Shown here: one piece after another, positions 53,373-63,384 of the stretch
How positions within the stretch are numbered: position 1 is the stretch's first letter
Layout: every line of letters starts with the position of its first letter
Assembly: GCF_000153025.1 (NCBI RefSeq)
Contig: NZ_CH672431.1
Coordinates: 154,256-218,255, forward strand
DNA length: 64,000 nucleotides
Reading direction: 5' to 3'
Source: Marinomonas sp. MED121
Lineage (GTDB): Bacteria > Pseudomonadota > Gammaproteobacteria > Pseudomonadales > Marinomonadaceae
Notes under the pieces: generated by a model
Told to the model about the DNA's origin: nothing
What the model saw: only the letters and a program-made list of their open reading frames with translations
Database searches by the model: none
Translations under genes and position numbers: made by a program

Positions 53373-54719
53373 ATGTCGGCAATTGAAGCAAATTTTGATG
53401 GTCTAGTGGGGCCAACACACAACTATGGCGGTTTATCGTTTGGTAATGTGGCCTCTTTAAACAATCAGGCCCAAGCCTCTAATCCAAAAGCAGCAGCCAA
53501 ACAGGGCCTAGTTAAAATGAAAGCCTTGGCTGATATGGGTTTTGTTCAAGGTGTTTTAGCCCCCCATGAACGCCCTCATATGCCGACACTAAAATCCCTT
53601 GGGTTTACCGGTACTGATGCGCAAATTTTAGCTCAAGCGGCTAAAGAAGCACCACACCTGCTAGCGGGTGTGAGTTCAGCGTCCTGCATGTGGACAGCCA
53701 ATGCGGCAACCGTATCACCTAGTGCGGATAGTGCGGATGGTAAAATTCACTTTTCACCAGCTAACTTGGTTAATAAGTTTCACCGTGCGATCGAGCACCC
53801 AGTGACTGGGGCTATTTTGCAGGCAACTTTCCCAAGTGATAGACATTTTGCCCATCATAAAGCCTTGCCTAGCATGGATCATTTTGGTGATGAAGGTGCT
53901 GCCAATCACACCCGTTTTTGTGATGAATACGGCAACCAAGGCATAGAGTTTTTTGTCTATGGTCAAGAAGCCTTTAACGCTGCAGCACTAAAGCCAAGCC
54001 GCTTCCCAGCAAGACACACATTAGAAGCCTCTCAAGCGGTTGTACGTCGTCATGGATTAAATGCATCGCATACTGTCTATGCTCAGCAAAACCCTGCTGT
54101 TATTGATGCTGGCGTGTTCCACAATGACGTGATTGCCGTAGGTAACCGTAACGTTCACTTCTATCATGAAGAAGCCTTTCTATCGAGTGCTCAAATGCGT
54201 CAAGATCTTGAGCAAGCGTGGGCAGGTAATCAGGGTAAATTGCACTTTATTGAAGTAAAAAGCAGTGAAGTCAGTGTCGAAGACTGTGTTAAATCCTACT
54301 TGTTCAACAGCCAGTTAATTAGCCGTGGTACTGACGATATGATCATCATAGTACCGGGTGAATGCCAAAATAATGCCAATGTTTGGGCCTATCTTGAAGC
54401 GTTAAAAGCGGGACCAAGTCCAATTAACGAAGTACAAGTGTATGATCTAAAACAAAGTATGAGTAATGGTGGCGGCCCAGCTTGCTTGCGCCTTCGTGTC
54501 GTTTTGAATGATGCAGAAAGAGCGGCTGTTAACCAGTCTTGCTTAATGAATGATGACTTGTTTGCTCGTTTAAATACTTGGGTAGACAGCCATTATCGTG
54601 ACCGTTTATTAGAATCAGATCTTGCTGATCCACAGCTATTAATCGAGACACGTACTGCCTTGGATGAATTAACCAAGATAATGAAGTTAGGGTCTGTTTA
54701 CGACTTCCAAAAAGCTTAA
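53373..54719 (+). CDS. astB: AstB, N-succinylarginine dihydrolase
   Basis: 448 residues, hydrolysing succinylarginine to succinylornithine, ammonia and CO2. The family start [20 protein letters not shown] and the active-site parts [18 protein letters not shown] and [17 protein letters not shown] (with Cys nucleophile) are clear. Last pathway gene here; a terminator follows 27 bp later. astE and astC are outside the window or elsewhere. Confidence 0.97.
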   Translation: MSAIEANFDGLVGPTHNYGGLSFGNVASLNNQAQASNPKAAAKQGLVKMKALADMGFVQGVLAPHERPHMPTLKSLGFTGTDAQILAQAAKEAPHLLAGVSSASCMWTANAATVSPSADSADGKIHFSPANLVNKFHRAIEHPVTGAILQATFPSDRHFAHHKALPSMDHFGDEGAANHTRFCDEYGNQGIEFFVYGQEAFNAAALKPSRFPARHTLEASQAVVRRHGLNASHTVYAQQNPAVIDAGVFHNDVIAVGNRNVHFYHEEAFLSSAQMRQDLEQAWAGNQGKLHFIEVKSSEVSVEDCVKSYLFNSQLISRGTDDMIIIVPGECQNNANVWAYLEALKAGPSPINEVQVYDLKQSMSNGGGPACLRLRVVLNDAERAAVNQSCLMNDDLFARLNTWVDSHYRDRLLESDLADPQLLIETRTALDELTKIMKLGSVYDFQKA

Positions 54720-54745
54720 TCCGCTTTTTTAATTCGCACATCACC

Positions 54746-54779
54746 AAAAGGCACAACTTTTATGAAGTTGTGCCTTTTT
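54746..54779. terminator. Bidirectional terminator after astB, overlapping the next gene's end
   Basis: 14-bp stem AAAAGGCACAACTT/AAGTTGTGCCTTTT with a 5-base loop and T-run. The right arm lies inside the last codons of the converging DUF1904 gene, which ends at 54760. Confidence 0.9.
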
Positions 54780-55095
54780 CGTAATAGTAATCATCCGATT
54801 GCATAGTGCTGAACAAAACACAGATATCCGATTCAGTCACCAAAGCTGGCTTAACCAGCTCGGTAATAATTCGCACTACATCTGCTTTTTGCTGTTCTGT
54901 TCTGGCAAACCAAAGTACCTCAAAAAAAGGATAAGCCAGACTAGCACCACCCGCTCCTAGATAAGTAACGGCTTGATATTCTAAGGTAAAATGTGAGGCA
55001 GGTAAGTTTAGATAATCGGTTAGAGCCTTGATTAAAGGCTCAGAGATATGCTCTAAGTCTTCAAAAGGCATTCCGCGAACACGAATATGTGGCAT
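54760..55095 (-). CDS. DUF1904 (tautomerase-like) protein
   Basis: 111 residues. MPHIRVRGMPFEDLEHISEP gives a tautomerase-like beta-alpha start, followed by YLNLPASHFTLEYQAVTYLG and the FFEVLWFARTEQQKADVVRI region. The N-terminal Pro after Met, typical of tautomerases, is present (Met-Pro-His). The reaction is unknown. The last codons coincide with the astB terminator stem. It is followed in the same direction by no other gene. Confidence 0.8.
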   Translation of the reverse strand: MPHIRVRGMPFEDLEHISEPLIKALTDYLNLPASHFTLEYQAVTYLGAGGASLAYPFFEVLWFARTEQQKADVVRIITELVKPALVTESDICVLFSTMQSDDYYYEKGTTS

Positions 55096-55148
55096 GAAAA
55101 TCCTGTTTTAAAAGCGCTCTGGCTCTTTAGAAAATTGAAGTTTTGAGT

Positions 55149-55550
55149 TTATTCATCAAGATAGCTAAAAGAGTGTGAACCGATCACAGTACCATTTTGA
55201 ACAATTTCTACTGTCCAAACACCATCAAAACCAGGTAACAGTCTTTTACTAGACCAAACACGCCAGCGATCGCCGCCTATATTGAAAGGAATTTCAGCCA
55301 TAACATCACCTTCAAGTGTCCAACGGTGAAGCACCTGATCACCCGCCATATCACGTAAATCAGTGTAAAAGTAAACTTTTTGAATGCCACCATATTGCAC
55401 AGGAATGATAGGGCCGAGACTGTCAATCGGCTCACGTTCAATAACATCACTGGTAAATTGCGCTCTGGCAATAGACGCGGCCCATGAGGATACGGGCAGG
55501 GCAATTAAAACCCCAGTTAACAAGGTAAATTTTAGGATGGTACGTAGCAT
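55149..55550 (-). CDS. DUF2914 family exported protein
   Basis: 133 residues. A signal peptide (about 1-24, ends SWAAS) and a compact domain of the DUF2914 type: ARAQFTSDVIEREPIDSLGP, VYFYTDLRDMAGDQVLHRW, then GGDRWRVWSSKRLLPGFDGV and WTVEIVQNGTVIGSHSF. Periplasmic, probably an Ig-like fold with unknown function. About 50 bp separate it from the DUF1904 gene upstream of which it lies; both read left. Confidence 0.82.
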   Translation of the reverse strand: MLRTILKFTLLTGVLIALPVSSWAASIARAQFTSDVIEREPIDSLGPIIPVQYGGIQKVYFYTDLRDMAGDQVLHRWTLEGDVMAEIPFNIGGDRWRVWSSKRLLPGFDGVWTVEIVQNGTVIGSHSFSYLDE

Positions 55551-55803
55551 AGGTAACCCTTTAAATTGTCAAAAACTAGGTAAAAAACATGACAAAAAAT
55601 AAATAGCCAAGTAGGGATTCTAATCGCCTTAGTAGGAGCAAGTCTAGCTGTAAGCGGGTTCATTTGACTTCTTTCTGACACGCTTCAATGTTATTGCTCT
55701 GTTACAAAGACAGTAGGAAAAACTAAAAAGGTCAGGCTAAACCAGAAGTTAGCTTAGGTACTTGGGTTTAATTGATAAATACGTTTTGATTAATTATTTC
55801 GCT

Positions 55804-55833
55804 AAAAAAGCCCAAATGCTTTTGGGCTTTTCT
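55804..55833. terminator. Terminator of the phosphoribosyltransferase gene
   Basis: AAAAGCCCAAA/TTTTGGGCTTTT stem with A- and T-runs on both sides. The rest of the 55551-55854 gap shows no gene or other signal. Confidence 0.85.
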
Positions 55834-55854
55834 CTAACAAGATAATAAATTCAT

Positions 55855-56343
55855 TTATCCGTTTCTATCCGCTAATGGCGTAGAGAAGGTATATTCCATA
55901 TCCCAAGGGAAGCGAATCCAAGTATCTTGACTTACTTCAGTCACAAAAGTATCCACCAGCGGCTTACCAGCAGGCTTAGCAAAAATAGTGGCAAAGTGTG
56001 CTTTTGGTAACATCTCTCTAACCACTTGTGCGGTACGCCCAGTATCCACTAGATCATCAATCAAAAGCATACCTTCACCATCACCTTCAACGCCTTTTAA
56101 GATGGTTAGTTCACCTTGCTCATTCGCCTCTTTGCCTGATGAGTCATAGCTTGCAATACAAAGGGTATCTATTAAACGTACGTCCAATTCGCGACAAATT
56201 ATAGCCGCCGGTACCAGGCCACCTCGAGTGATAGCAATGATTCCCTTCCAAGGCCCTTGCTCTAATAAGCGCCAAGCTAAGGCTCTAGCATTACGATGCA
56301 GTTCATCCCAAGACACTGGGTAATCTTTTGAATACGGGTTCAT
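55855..56343 (-). CDS. gpt: Xanthine/guanine phosphoribosyltransferase
   Basis: 162 residues; salvages guanine and xanthine to nucleotides using [24 protein letters not shown] and [19 protein letters not shown] open the family fold; the PRPP-binding signature is [20 protein letters not shown]; the end [12 protein letters not shown] is typical of Gpt. Cytoplasmic, possibly membrane-associated. Monocistronic; AGGAG lies just before the ATG. Confidence 0.94.
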   Translation of the reverse strand: MNPYSKDYPVSWDELHRNARALAWRLLEQGPWKGIIAITRGGLVPAAIICRELDVRLIDTLCIASYDSSGKEANEQGELTILKGVEGDGEGMLLIDDLVDTGRTAQVVREMLPKAHFATIFAKPAGKPLVDTFVTEVSQDTWIRFPWDMEYTFSTPLADRNG

Positions 56344-56459
56344 GCTTAGCTCCTACCAATCAAGGTTGTCAATTTAGGCGAATAATTTTTCATTTCACCT
56401 AATAAAATGAAGAGCGCATTCTACCCAATTGATTGGTTAATTTGTATTCTTTTAAAGTC

Positions 56460-56981
56460 TCATTTGAGCTTTAGAGGCAAGCCCGCGCAGACAAGTTCAA
56501 CCTGCTCACTTAAACGAGCTAGCTCTTGATTTAGTAGGCCAGCTTCATCCCCAAAGCGTCTCGCCATCGCATTCATGGGCATGATACCCGCCCCTACTTC
56601 ACTACTAATACAGACTAGCTTGGCTTGGGTTTGCTCTATGGCACTTATAAACGCAGATTTATGTCGATTAAAGGCCTCATCATCTTCCAAACAGATAAGG
56701 TTAGTCAGCCAAAGGGTCATACACTCAATTAAGATCACCTTATTTTGGTTTTCTGGTGCCAGTAATATTGAGGCAATATCAATACTCTCTTCCACTAGCA
56801 ACCAGTGCTCAGGTCGGCTATTTTGGTGTTTTTCAATGCGATCCAGCATGCCCTTATCCAGCGCTTGGGCTGTTGCCAGATATACAACCTCTCTTGACTC
56901 TGCATCCGCTAAGGTTTGGGCTAGCTCTTGTCCATGAGCACTCTTGCCACTACGTACGCCACCAATCACTAAATGCTTCAC
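56460..56981 (-). CDS. cobU: CobU/CobP, adenosylcobinamide kinase and guanylyltransferase
   Basis: 173 residues; phosphorylates adenosylcobinamide and adds GMP during nucleotide-loop assembly of vitamin B12. Walker A GGVRSGKSAHGQ, RPEHWLLVEE, VILIECMTLWLTNLI and CISSEVGAGIMPMN match. Start is GTG at 56981, with GGAGG 7 bases upstream, overlapping the cobC stop (GTGA). A longer frame to 57137 runs through cobC and is rejected. Last gene of the left-reading cob group seen here. Confidence 0.93.
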   Translation of the reverse strand: MKHLVIGGVRSGKSAHGQELAQTLADAESREVVYLATAQALDKGMLDRIEKHQNSRPEHWLLVEESIDIASILLAPENQNKVILIECMTLWLTNLICLEDDEAFNRHKSAFISAIEQTQAKLVCISSEVGAGIMPMNAMARRFGDEAGLLNQELARLSEQVELVCAGLPLKLK

Positions 56982-58084
56982 TCTACTTCCTCCACTTGAC
57001 CAACACCCTGAGTTTGCCCATTTAATAACGCTTGCTGCACTCGCTTGCTGATTAAATCGAACTCGGTATCTGCAGGTAAGGCAAACCTTAGCCAAGCATC
57101 GCCCAAACGAACATGTATGGACAAAGCTTGTAGCCACTCAAACAGCCCCTCAGCTTCATCACAAAACAAGGTATAAAAAAGCTCACTTTGTTGCCAACGA
57201 ACAGACTGAGAGAGGGCTATAAAGAACTGATTAATCAAAGGTTTAATCTCTTTTTCAAAGCGCTGACTACGGCTCACTAAATCTCTGCTAGCCTGTATTT
57301 GCCAAGAAACATCTTTAAAAGCTTGGCTTAAAAGCCAGGTAGCAGGCGTCGCAATCGGCCAAGGACCAGTGACGGAAGCCAACCCTTTTAAAATTAGCTG
57401 GCTTGCAAAGCAAAAACCCACTCTGGCGCCAGGTAAACCAAAAAACTTGCCTACTGAGCGCAAAACAATCAGGCAAGCTGGCCATGCTTTATCTTGGTAA
57501 TGAGAAAGTAAACTCGCACCAACCACACCATCAATAAAAGCCTCATCAATAATGAGATAAGCCTTACGTACTTGTGCCGTCTCTATCAGACTAAGTAATT
57601 CAGCTAAGGTTAATTTATTGGCACTAGGGTTATTGGGTTGAATCAAGACTAATACTTGCCAACTTTTTACCGTGAGATCCTGAGTGTTTTTATAGGTATC
57701 AACAGCATACTGCCACTTAGACCAAGCGAAGCCATGCTCTTGATAGCCCACCTCTGGCACCAGAACCTTGGTTTTATGTCGAATTTCGGATGCAAACAAT
57801 AGGTTTGGTAAGGCTTCAATCGCCTGTTGTGTACCCGCTATTGGTACAAAATTATTAGCGCCGTAATAGTCGGCAGCCGCTTGTTTTAAGCTATCAAGGT
57901 CGGGCAATTCATACCAAAGAAAAACAGGCACTTCAGGCACAGGCCAAGGGTGTCGATTTACCGCAGAAGAAAGGTCTATCCAAGATTCTTTAACATCTTG
58001 TAATACGCCCAAAGAGCGACGAAGTGCCAAGAGATTACCACCGTGTTTGGGCTTCTCTTGGCTAAGATCTAGTTCATTATTCAT
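56978..58084 (-). CDS. cobC: CobC/CobD-type threonine-phosphate decarboxylase
   Basis: 368-residue PLP aminotransferase-fold enzyme that makes the aminopropanol-phosphate linker of B12. The N-terminal HGGNLLALRRSLGVLQDVKE motif is diagnostic; PLP contacts include NPSANKLTL, LIIDEAFIDG and the Lys in SVGKFFGLPGARVGF. It reads with cbiB upstream (51 bp) and cobU downstream (4-bp overlap). Pseudomonas name cobC is used; Salmonella calls the enzyme CobD. Confidence 0.9.
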   Translation of the reverse strand: MNNELDLSQEKPKHGGNLLALRRSLGVLQDVKESWIDLSSAVNRHPWPVPEVPVFLWYELPDLDSLKQAAADYYGANNFVPIAGTQQAIEALPNLLFASEIRHKTKVLVPEVGYQEHGFAWSKWQYAVDTYKNTQDLTVKSWQVLVLIQPNNPSANKLTLAELLSLIETAQVRKAYLIIDEAFIDGVVGASLLSHYQDKAWPACLIVLRSVGKFFGLPGARVGFCFASQLILKGLASVTGPWPIATPATWLLSQAFKDVSWQIQASRDLVSRSQRFEKEIKPLINQFFIALSQSVRWQQSELFYTLFCDEAEGLFEWLQALSIHVRLGDAWLRFALPADTEFDLISKRVQQALLNGQTQGVGQVEEVE

Positions 58085-58135
58085 ATCTTTATATTGACCA
58101 GAGGTCGAATTAAAACCTATAGGGTGAAAGCAAGA

Positions 58136-59074
58136 TTAAAAAAGCGCAATAAAGGCAACGGATAAAAACCACAGGTAAAGGGTCTTATCTACTAGCGTTA
58201 TAGATCTTACAAGATCTTTTGCCTGAGGCACCTCTCCTTTGCCTAAAACCGGGCGCGATTCGGTCTTGCCAAAATAAACCGCCTCGCCGCCAACGGCTAG
58301 CCCTAAAGAAGCTGCGCCTGCGGCCATGACAGGGCCTGCATTCGGGCTTTTCCAACTGGCTTCTGGCGCTCTTGCCGCTTGCATTGCATTTGAGTATTGG
58401 CCACACAAGGCATAACTAAATACCACCAGCTTAGCGGGGAGATAATTAAGCACATCATCCACTCTTGCTGCGCACCAACCAAAATGTAGCCATTTATTGG
58501 TTTTATAACCCCACATGGCGTCCAAAGTATTGGCAAGACGATACAAGATTGCACCTGGTACACCCAAAATCAAAAACCAAAATATGGGGGCAAACACAGC
58601 ATCGCTGCCATTCTCCAAAACAGATTCGATACCTGCTTTAGCCACTTGTTCTTCATTAAGTGAGTCAGTATCTCGGCTAACAATATAAGAGACAGCAATA
58701 CGGGCCTGTATTAAATCCCCTTTCAATAAGGGATTTGCAATAGCGAGTCCATGCTCCCTTAAGCTTTGCCAACCAATGCTAAAGTAAACAATGACAACCG
58801 CCAAAGCATTTAGAATCAGTGTCGGCAGCAGGCTTTCAAGCAACTCCCAAAGCAGCAATAAAGGCACCACAGCGAGTAACCAAGCAAAGACACCAAATAA
58901 TCTTTGGCTAAATGCAGACCAGCTTAAGGGCAACTGACACCAAGCTTGGCATTGATCAACCCAGCGGCCAAAAGTGATAAGAGGATGCCAAGATTTTGGC
59001 TCACCTAAAACGCGATCCATGATAAGAGCAAGCAAGAGAATAATAGTGCTGGCAAAAAAGGTCTCTGTCATCAT
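58136..59074 (-). CDS. cbiB: CbiB/CobD, adenosylcobinamide-phosphate synthase
   Basis: 312 residues with about five membrane helices; joins aminopropanol phosphate to adenosylcobyric acid. MDRVLGEPKSWHPLITFGRW, SYIVSRDTDSLNEEQVAKAG then IESVLENGSDAVFAPIFW, and RLANTLDAMWGYKT are family hallmarks. Two ATGs in a row at 59074/59071. Divergent from cobQ with about 130 bp between; no cobalamin riboswitch was recognised there. Confidence 0.94.
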   Translation of the reverse strand: MMTETFFASTIILLLALIMDRVLGEPKSWHPLITFGRWVDQCQAWCQLPLSWSAFSQRLFGVFAWLLAVVPLLLLWELLESLLPTLILNALAVVIVYFSIGWQSLREHGLAIANPLLKGDLIQARIAVSYIVSRDTDSLNEEQVAKAGIESVLENGSDAVFAPIFWFLILGVPGAILYRLANTLDAMWGYKTNKWLHFGWCAARVDDVLNYLPAKLVVFSYALCGQYSNAMQAARAPEASWKSPNAGPVMAAGAASLGLAVGGEAVYFGKTESRPVLGKGEVPQAKDLVRSITLVDKTLYLWFLSVAFIALF

Positions 59075-59203
59075 TCGCTCTTAATCAGTATCTGGGCGTG
59101 ATACTTAAAATGGGTCATGGGAATAAGTGATTTTTTCAATCAAGAAATTAGCTTAAGTGATAGAATTCTATCACCTTATTGCCCTAATAGTGATTCAAAA
59201 ATA

Positions 59204-60685
59204 ATGACAGCATTTAGCCTAATGATTCAAGGCACCACCTCAGATGCAGGTAAAAGCACACTTGCCACAGCCCTATGTCGCTTACTTAAACGACGTGATT
59301 TAGCCGTTGCGCCATTTAAGCCGCAAAATATGGCCCTAAACAGTGCGGTAACAGCATCCGGTGGCGAGATAGGCCGTGCACAGGCAGTTCAAGCCTATGC
59401 CGCTGGCATTGAACCTCATATCCATATGAATCCTATTCTGCTTAAGCCAAATACAGACATAGGGGCTCAAGTCATTATTCAAGGCAAAGCCATAGGCAAT
59501 ATGAATGCCCGTTCTTACCATGACTATAAGGAAACAGCGAAAGTCGCTGCGCTAGATTCTTTTAAACGCCTTAGCGAAACCTATGACAGCATTATTATTG
59601 AAGGCGCTGGCAGCCCTGCAGAAATCAACTTAAGAGCCAAAGACATTGCCAATATGGGCTTTGCAGAAAGCGTGAACGCGCCTGTGATTATTATCGCTGA
59701 TATTGATAAAGGCGGCGTTTTCGCTCACCTTGTTGGCACTCTCGCGCTACTCAGTCAAAGCGAACAAGACAGAGTCATCGGCTTTGTCATTAACCGTTTT
59801 CGTGGCGATGTGAGTTTGTTGCAATCAGGCCTTGATTGGCTCGAAGAACATACAGGTAAACCTGTACTAGGAGTCTTACCTTACCTCAAAGGTTTTCATT
59901 TAGAATCTGAAGATGCTGTCGCTGATTCTACCCCTGTTGAAAAACATGCAACTAAATTAAAAGTCGTCATTCCTATCTACCCAAGAGTCAGTAACCATAC
60001 TGATTGGGACGCTTTGCGTTTGCACCCTGAGGTTGAAGTCATCCTGGTTAAAGAAAACCAGCCGTTTCCTGCTGCTGATCTGATTATTTTACCTGGGTCT
60101 AAAAGCGTACAGTCAGATTTAGCTTATTTGAAACAACAGGGATTTGAGGCTTATTTAAACCATCACCTGAGATACGGCGGTAAGGTGATAGGTATTTGCG
60201 GTGGTTACCAGATGTTAGGTAATTACCTTAACGATGCGCTTGCATTGGAGAATCACACTCCGACAACTAGCCAAGGTTTTGGCCTGATTCCTATGCAAAC
60301 GGACTTATCCCCAGATAAACAACTCACTCAACAGACAGGGAAACTCACTTGGGGAGAAATGGCCAGTATTAGGGGTTATGAAATTCACGCAGGTGTTGCC
60401 TCTTTTAGCCAAAAACATCAGGCATTTTGTACTTTCGAATCCGGTCAAAACGAGGGTTATTTAGCCGATGACAATGCCATTATTGGTACCTACTTACATG
60501 GACTATTTGATCATCCAGAGGCATTAGCTGCTTTATTAAAATGGGCAGGTTTAGATGCGGCCGCAGCCTTTAATTACGATGAATATAAAAACAAAGAGAT
60601 AGATAGGCTTGCAGATAGCTGTGAGGAACACATGAATATTGATGCGCTTATCGATAAGGCGAAAGCATTTAAGCTTACTCTTTAG
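59204..60685 (+). CDS. cobQ: CobQ/CbiP, cobyric acid synthase
   Basis: 493 residues; glutamine-dependent amidation of four side chains of adenosylcobyrinic acid diamide. [20 protein letters not shown] gives the ATP loop, [13 protein letters not shown] and [20 protein letters not shown] the synthetase core, and the amidotransferase Cys is in [14 protein letters not shown] with the His near [12 protein letters not shown] at 59204 begins just before the family start; a frame from 59117 adds 29 unconserved residues. Divergent from the other cob genes. Confidence 0.94.
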   Translation: MTAFSLMIQGTTSDAGKSTLATALCRLLKRRDLAVAPFKPQNMALNSAVTASGGEIGRAQAVQAYAAGIEPHIHMNPILLKPNTDIGAQVIIQGKAIGNMNARSYHDYKETAKVAALDSFKRLSETYDSIIIEGAGSPAEINLRAKDIANMGFAESVNAPVIIIADIDKGGVFAHLVGTLALLSQSEQDRVIGFVINRFRGDVSLLQSGLDWLEEHTGKPVLGVLPYLKGFHLESEDAVADSTPVEKHATKLKVVIPIYPRVSNHTDWDALRLHPEVEVILVKENQPFPAADLIILPGSKSVQSDLAYLKQQGFEAYLNHHLRYGGKVIGICGGYQMLGNYLNDALALENHTPTTSQGFGLIPMQTDLSPDKQLTQQTGKLTWGEMASIRGYEIHAGVASFSQKHQAFCTFESGQNEGYLADDNAIIGTYLHGLFDHPEALAALLKWAGLDAAAAFNYDEYKNKEIDRLADSCEEHMNIDALIDKAKAFKLTL

Positions 60686-60715
60686 CCGCTCTCGCATTTT
60701 GGGAAAAAGAGACAA

Positions 60716-60747
60716 ATCAGGCTAAACACTCTCTTGTTTAGCCTGAT
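60716..60747. terminator. Hairpin between cobQ and the MATE gene
   Basis: 12-bp stem ATCAGGCTAAAC/GTTTAGCCTGAT with an 8-base loop, between converging genes. The T-run is weak. Confidence 0.65.
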
Positions 60748-60748
60748 A

Positions 60749-62125
60749 TTAAGCAACAACGCCTGCTTCTTCGTATTTTATCTTACGATTCAATGCACGG
60801 TTAACCACAAAGCGAAACCTCAGTATTAACAAGAAAGACAAGAGCGCAAGACCTGACCCTAGGCCGATATAAAAACCTCTCACATTCAATTCTGCCGCCC
60901 AAGGACTATAATGCGCTAACCAGTAACCTAGTGGCAGGCAAAGCACAAATAAAGAGATAGCAAACGCAATCATAGAAAAGCGAGTATCTCTAAAACCACG
61001 TAAACCACCTGTAAAGACAGTTTGCAGCATGTCGACTACCTGATATGAAGACGAAATTAATAATAAGCCTGCTGCCATAGCAATAATCCTTGGATCATCG
61101 GTAAAGAAACGGGGAATACTCTCATTAAAAGTTTGAGTAACGACAAAGCAAATTAAGACATAACCTAAACCTAGACCGACGATCACTCGCATACGCTTAC
61201 GAACCCCTTCAACCCCTTCTTTAGACAAAGATTTTGCCACCACAATGGCTGTCACGGCACTCATTGCCATCATAGGTGTAAAAAGAATAGAGGTATAAGA
61301 CATAATAATTTGCCCTGCACCAATAGCACGATCACCAAAACTTGATATCAGCCAAGTCATGGAAGAGAAAAGACCAATCTCAAAGGAGAAAGCAAGCCCT
61401 GCTGGCAGCCCCACATTGAGCAAGATACCAAATCGAAACAGATATTTGGTTTTGATCTTAGTAAATAGGGTTTTAGGACTAAAAAACTTATCGTATAGAC
61501 AAAAGATCGCTAGGCTGGAATAGATAGAAATAGTTGAAGCCAGTGCCGCACCTGCCGCCCCCATTTCAGGGAAACCAAAGTGACCAAAAATAAACAGATA
61601 GTTAAGCCCAGCGTTCATGAGCAAACCGATTGCTGCCGCAATCAGTGGAAAGTTTGGCCTTCCTGCCGCTTCAAATAAATTCTTATATCCCACAATAAAA
61701 GCTAACACAGGAATCGCTGGGGATAATATCTGCAAATATTGTACGCTGACCCTTTGGGTTTCCTCTTCACTTGCCATCATGACGGCAAAATGAGGCAACA
61801 CAAAAGCCACTACCAAGGCGGCAATGACACCAATAATTAAGCACACACCTAATGTCTGCGACATATAAATATTAACCATACTCATTTGGCGTCCATGAAG
61901 GTGACGGGTAACCAAAGGGGTGAGGCCAAAGGTGATCCCCATTAAGAAGCAGCCTACGGGTGTCCACAAGCTAGAAGCCAAACCCACTGCAGCTAAATGA
62001 TAAGGACTATAGTTACCCAGCATCAAAGTATCCACCAAACTAATGGATAATTCTAAAGTCAAAGTTAGCACCATTGGCATTAATAAATGCAGAACTTCCT
62101 TTAATACTGGCCAACGATTTAACAT
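60749..62125 (-). CDS. MATE-family efflux transporter
   Basis: 458 residues with 12 membrane helices of the MATE (NorM/DinF) kind. LHLLMPMVLTLTLELSISLV then DTLMLGNYSPYHLAAVGLAS is the family start; PNFPLIAAAIGLLMNAGLNY and FGFPEMGAAGAALASTISIY are typical of the NorM branch. Exports drugs or metabolites using sodium or protons. Single gene, convergent with cobQ. Not obviously linked to B12. Confidence 0.92.
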   Translation of the reverse strand: MLNRWPVLKEVLHLLMPMVLTLTLELSISLVDTLMLGNYSPYHLAAVGLASSLWTPVGCFLMGITFGLTPLVTRHLHGRQMSMVNIYMSQTLGVCLIIGVIAALVVAFVLPHFAVMMASEEETQRVSVQYLQILSPAIPVLAFIVGYKNLFEAAGRPNFPLIAAAIGLLMNAGLNYLFIFGHFGFPEMGAAGAALASTISIYSSLAIFCLYDKFFSPKTLFTKIKTKYLFRFGILLNVGLPAGLAFSFEIGLFSSMTWLISSFGDRAIGAGQIIMSYTSILFTPMMAMSAVTAIVVAKSLSKEGVEGVRKRMRVIVGLGLGYVLICFVVTQTFNESIPRFFTDDPRIIAMAAGLLLISSSYQVVDMLQTVFTGGLRGFRDTRFSMIAFAISLFVLCLPLGYWLAHYSPWAAELNVRGFYIGLGSGLALLSFLLILRFRFVVNRALNRKIKYEEAGVVA

Positions 62126-62367
62126 AACTGAATCCTTATAAAATCACGCTTATTATGATCATCCTGAACTGCCCTAAAATAGGGCAACTTAAGATAAATC
62201 GGCATAATGTAGCACTTTAAGCTTTGAATGGCAGCAGATCCTTTCTAATCTGCGCCCTGCTATTTTCATTATGCGATTTAAGACTTGCTAAGCTATTGAA
62301 ATAGAATGAAAATCAACAGACATTTTGATTTATAATTTTTCAGTAAGCAGTATTACGGACAGCAAAA

Positions 62368-63288
62368 ATGACGATACTAATCACCCTAGGACCACTACTT
62401 TTGGCCCTACTGGTAGGCTATTGGCTAAACATAAAAATTTTATCTGAGAAGTTAATTCAAGTAAGCCTGACTTGGCTAACTTACCTAATTTTAGGCATGA
62501 TAGGTTTTAGCATAGGCGCATTAGACAATCTGGCGGAAAAACTGCTCACTGCTGGCGCGCAAGCACTCATCTTTTTTGCTGCGATTTCAGCGCTGTCTAT
62601 TACCGCCCTTTGGTATACAGGCCGACACTTCAACCCCGATGAAAAGTCACTACATACGCAAGCAACCGCTGAGGATGTGAAAATAAGCTTTGCGGTTTTC
62701 TCCGATGCCTTTAAAACATTAGGGTTTGTCTTAATTGGATTGGTGATTGGCATTTTTGCTGCCGATAGCTCATTCCATGTGGATACCATAGTGACTTATC
62801 TACTTTACCTTCTGCTATTTCTCATTGGCCGACAGTTAAAACAAGGCAATTATCGATTGCGTAAACTCTTCCTAAATACACAAGGTCTCATCATTGCCTT
62901 TACCACTGTGACTATGACGCTCTTAGGCGGTTTAATAGGTGCATTGATTTTGGATTTACCAATCGCCCATGGCCTTGCTGTTGTATCCGGCTTTGGCTGG
63001 TATAGCCTATCTGGCATTTTGATCACTGGATTAGGTAACCCGGTATTAGGCACAACGGCTTTTTTGCTGGATATTGGCCGTGAGATTCTCGCTTTGCTGC
63101 TCATCCCAGTATTTTGCCGTATTAGTAACCATGTGTCTGTCGGCTACTCAGGTGCGACTGCGATGGACTTTACTTTGCCTATGTTAGGAAAATTTCATGG
63201 CGCAAATATCATCCCCACCGCCATTGCCAGTGGCTTTATTATGAGTTTGCTTGTTCCAGTGCTTATTCCGCTATTCATGGGGCTTTAA
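62368..63288 (+). CDS. lysO: LysO family L-lysine exporter (YbjE-like)
   Basis: 306 residues with about eight membrane helices. IKILSEKLIQVSLTWLTYLI, LGMIGFSIGALDNL, the central AVSGFGWYSLSGILIT-like stretch (VVSGFGWYSLSGILITGL) and GATAMDFTLPM near the C-terminus match the LysO/YbjE family of lysine exporters. Preceded by a 242-bp gap with no lysine riboswitch recognised. Strong terminator after it. Confidence 0.88.
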   Translation: MTILITLGPLLLALLVGYWLNIKILSEKLIQVSLTWLTYLILGMIGFSIGALDNLAEKLLTAGAQALIFFAAISALSITALWYTGRHFNPDEKSLHTQATAEDVKISFAVFSDAFKTLGFVLIGLVIGIFAADSSFHVDTIVTYLLYLLLFLIGRQLKQGNYRLRKLFLNTQGLIIAFTTVTMTLLGGLIGALILDLPIAHGLAVVSGFGWYSLSGILITGLGNPVLGTTAFLLDIGREILALLLIPVFCRISNHVSVGYSGATAMDFTLPMLGKFHGANIIPTAIASGFIMSLLVPVLIPLFMGL

Positions 63289-63325
63289 TGAAGCGCTAGA
63301 AGAACAGGTATTTAAACCCAAAATC

Positions 63326-63367
63326 AAAAAACCGCTTTTAGGGAGAACCTAAAAGCGGTTTTTTTAT
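63326..63367. terminator. Bidirectional terminator after lysO
   Basis: AACCGCTTTTAGG/CCTAAAAGCGGTT with A- and T-runs; serves lysO and the converging flavin reductase gene. Confidence 0.93.
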
Positions 63368-63384
63368 ATGAGAAGAAACCTTGG

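Noticed and set aside
56982..57137. Extended N-terminus for cobU
   Set aside because: The extra 52 codons lie in the cobC coding end and are not family-like; GTG at 56981 has a strong ribosome site.
59075..59203. Cobalamin riboswitch between cbiB and cobQ
   Set aside because: Only about 130 bp and no B12-box (GCCACTG-like) sequence was recognised.
62126..62367. Lysine riboswitch before lysO
   Set aside because: No recognisable L-box core; the gap is AT-rich with no strong long hairpin.
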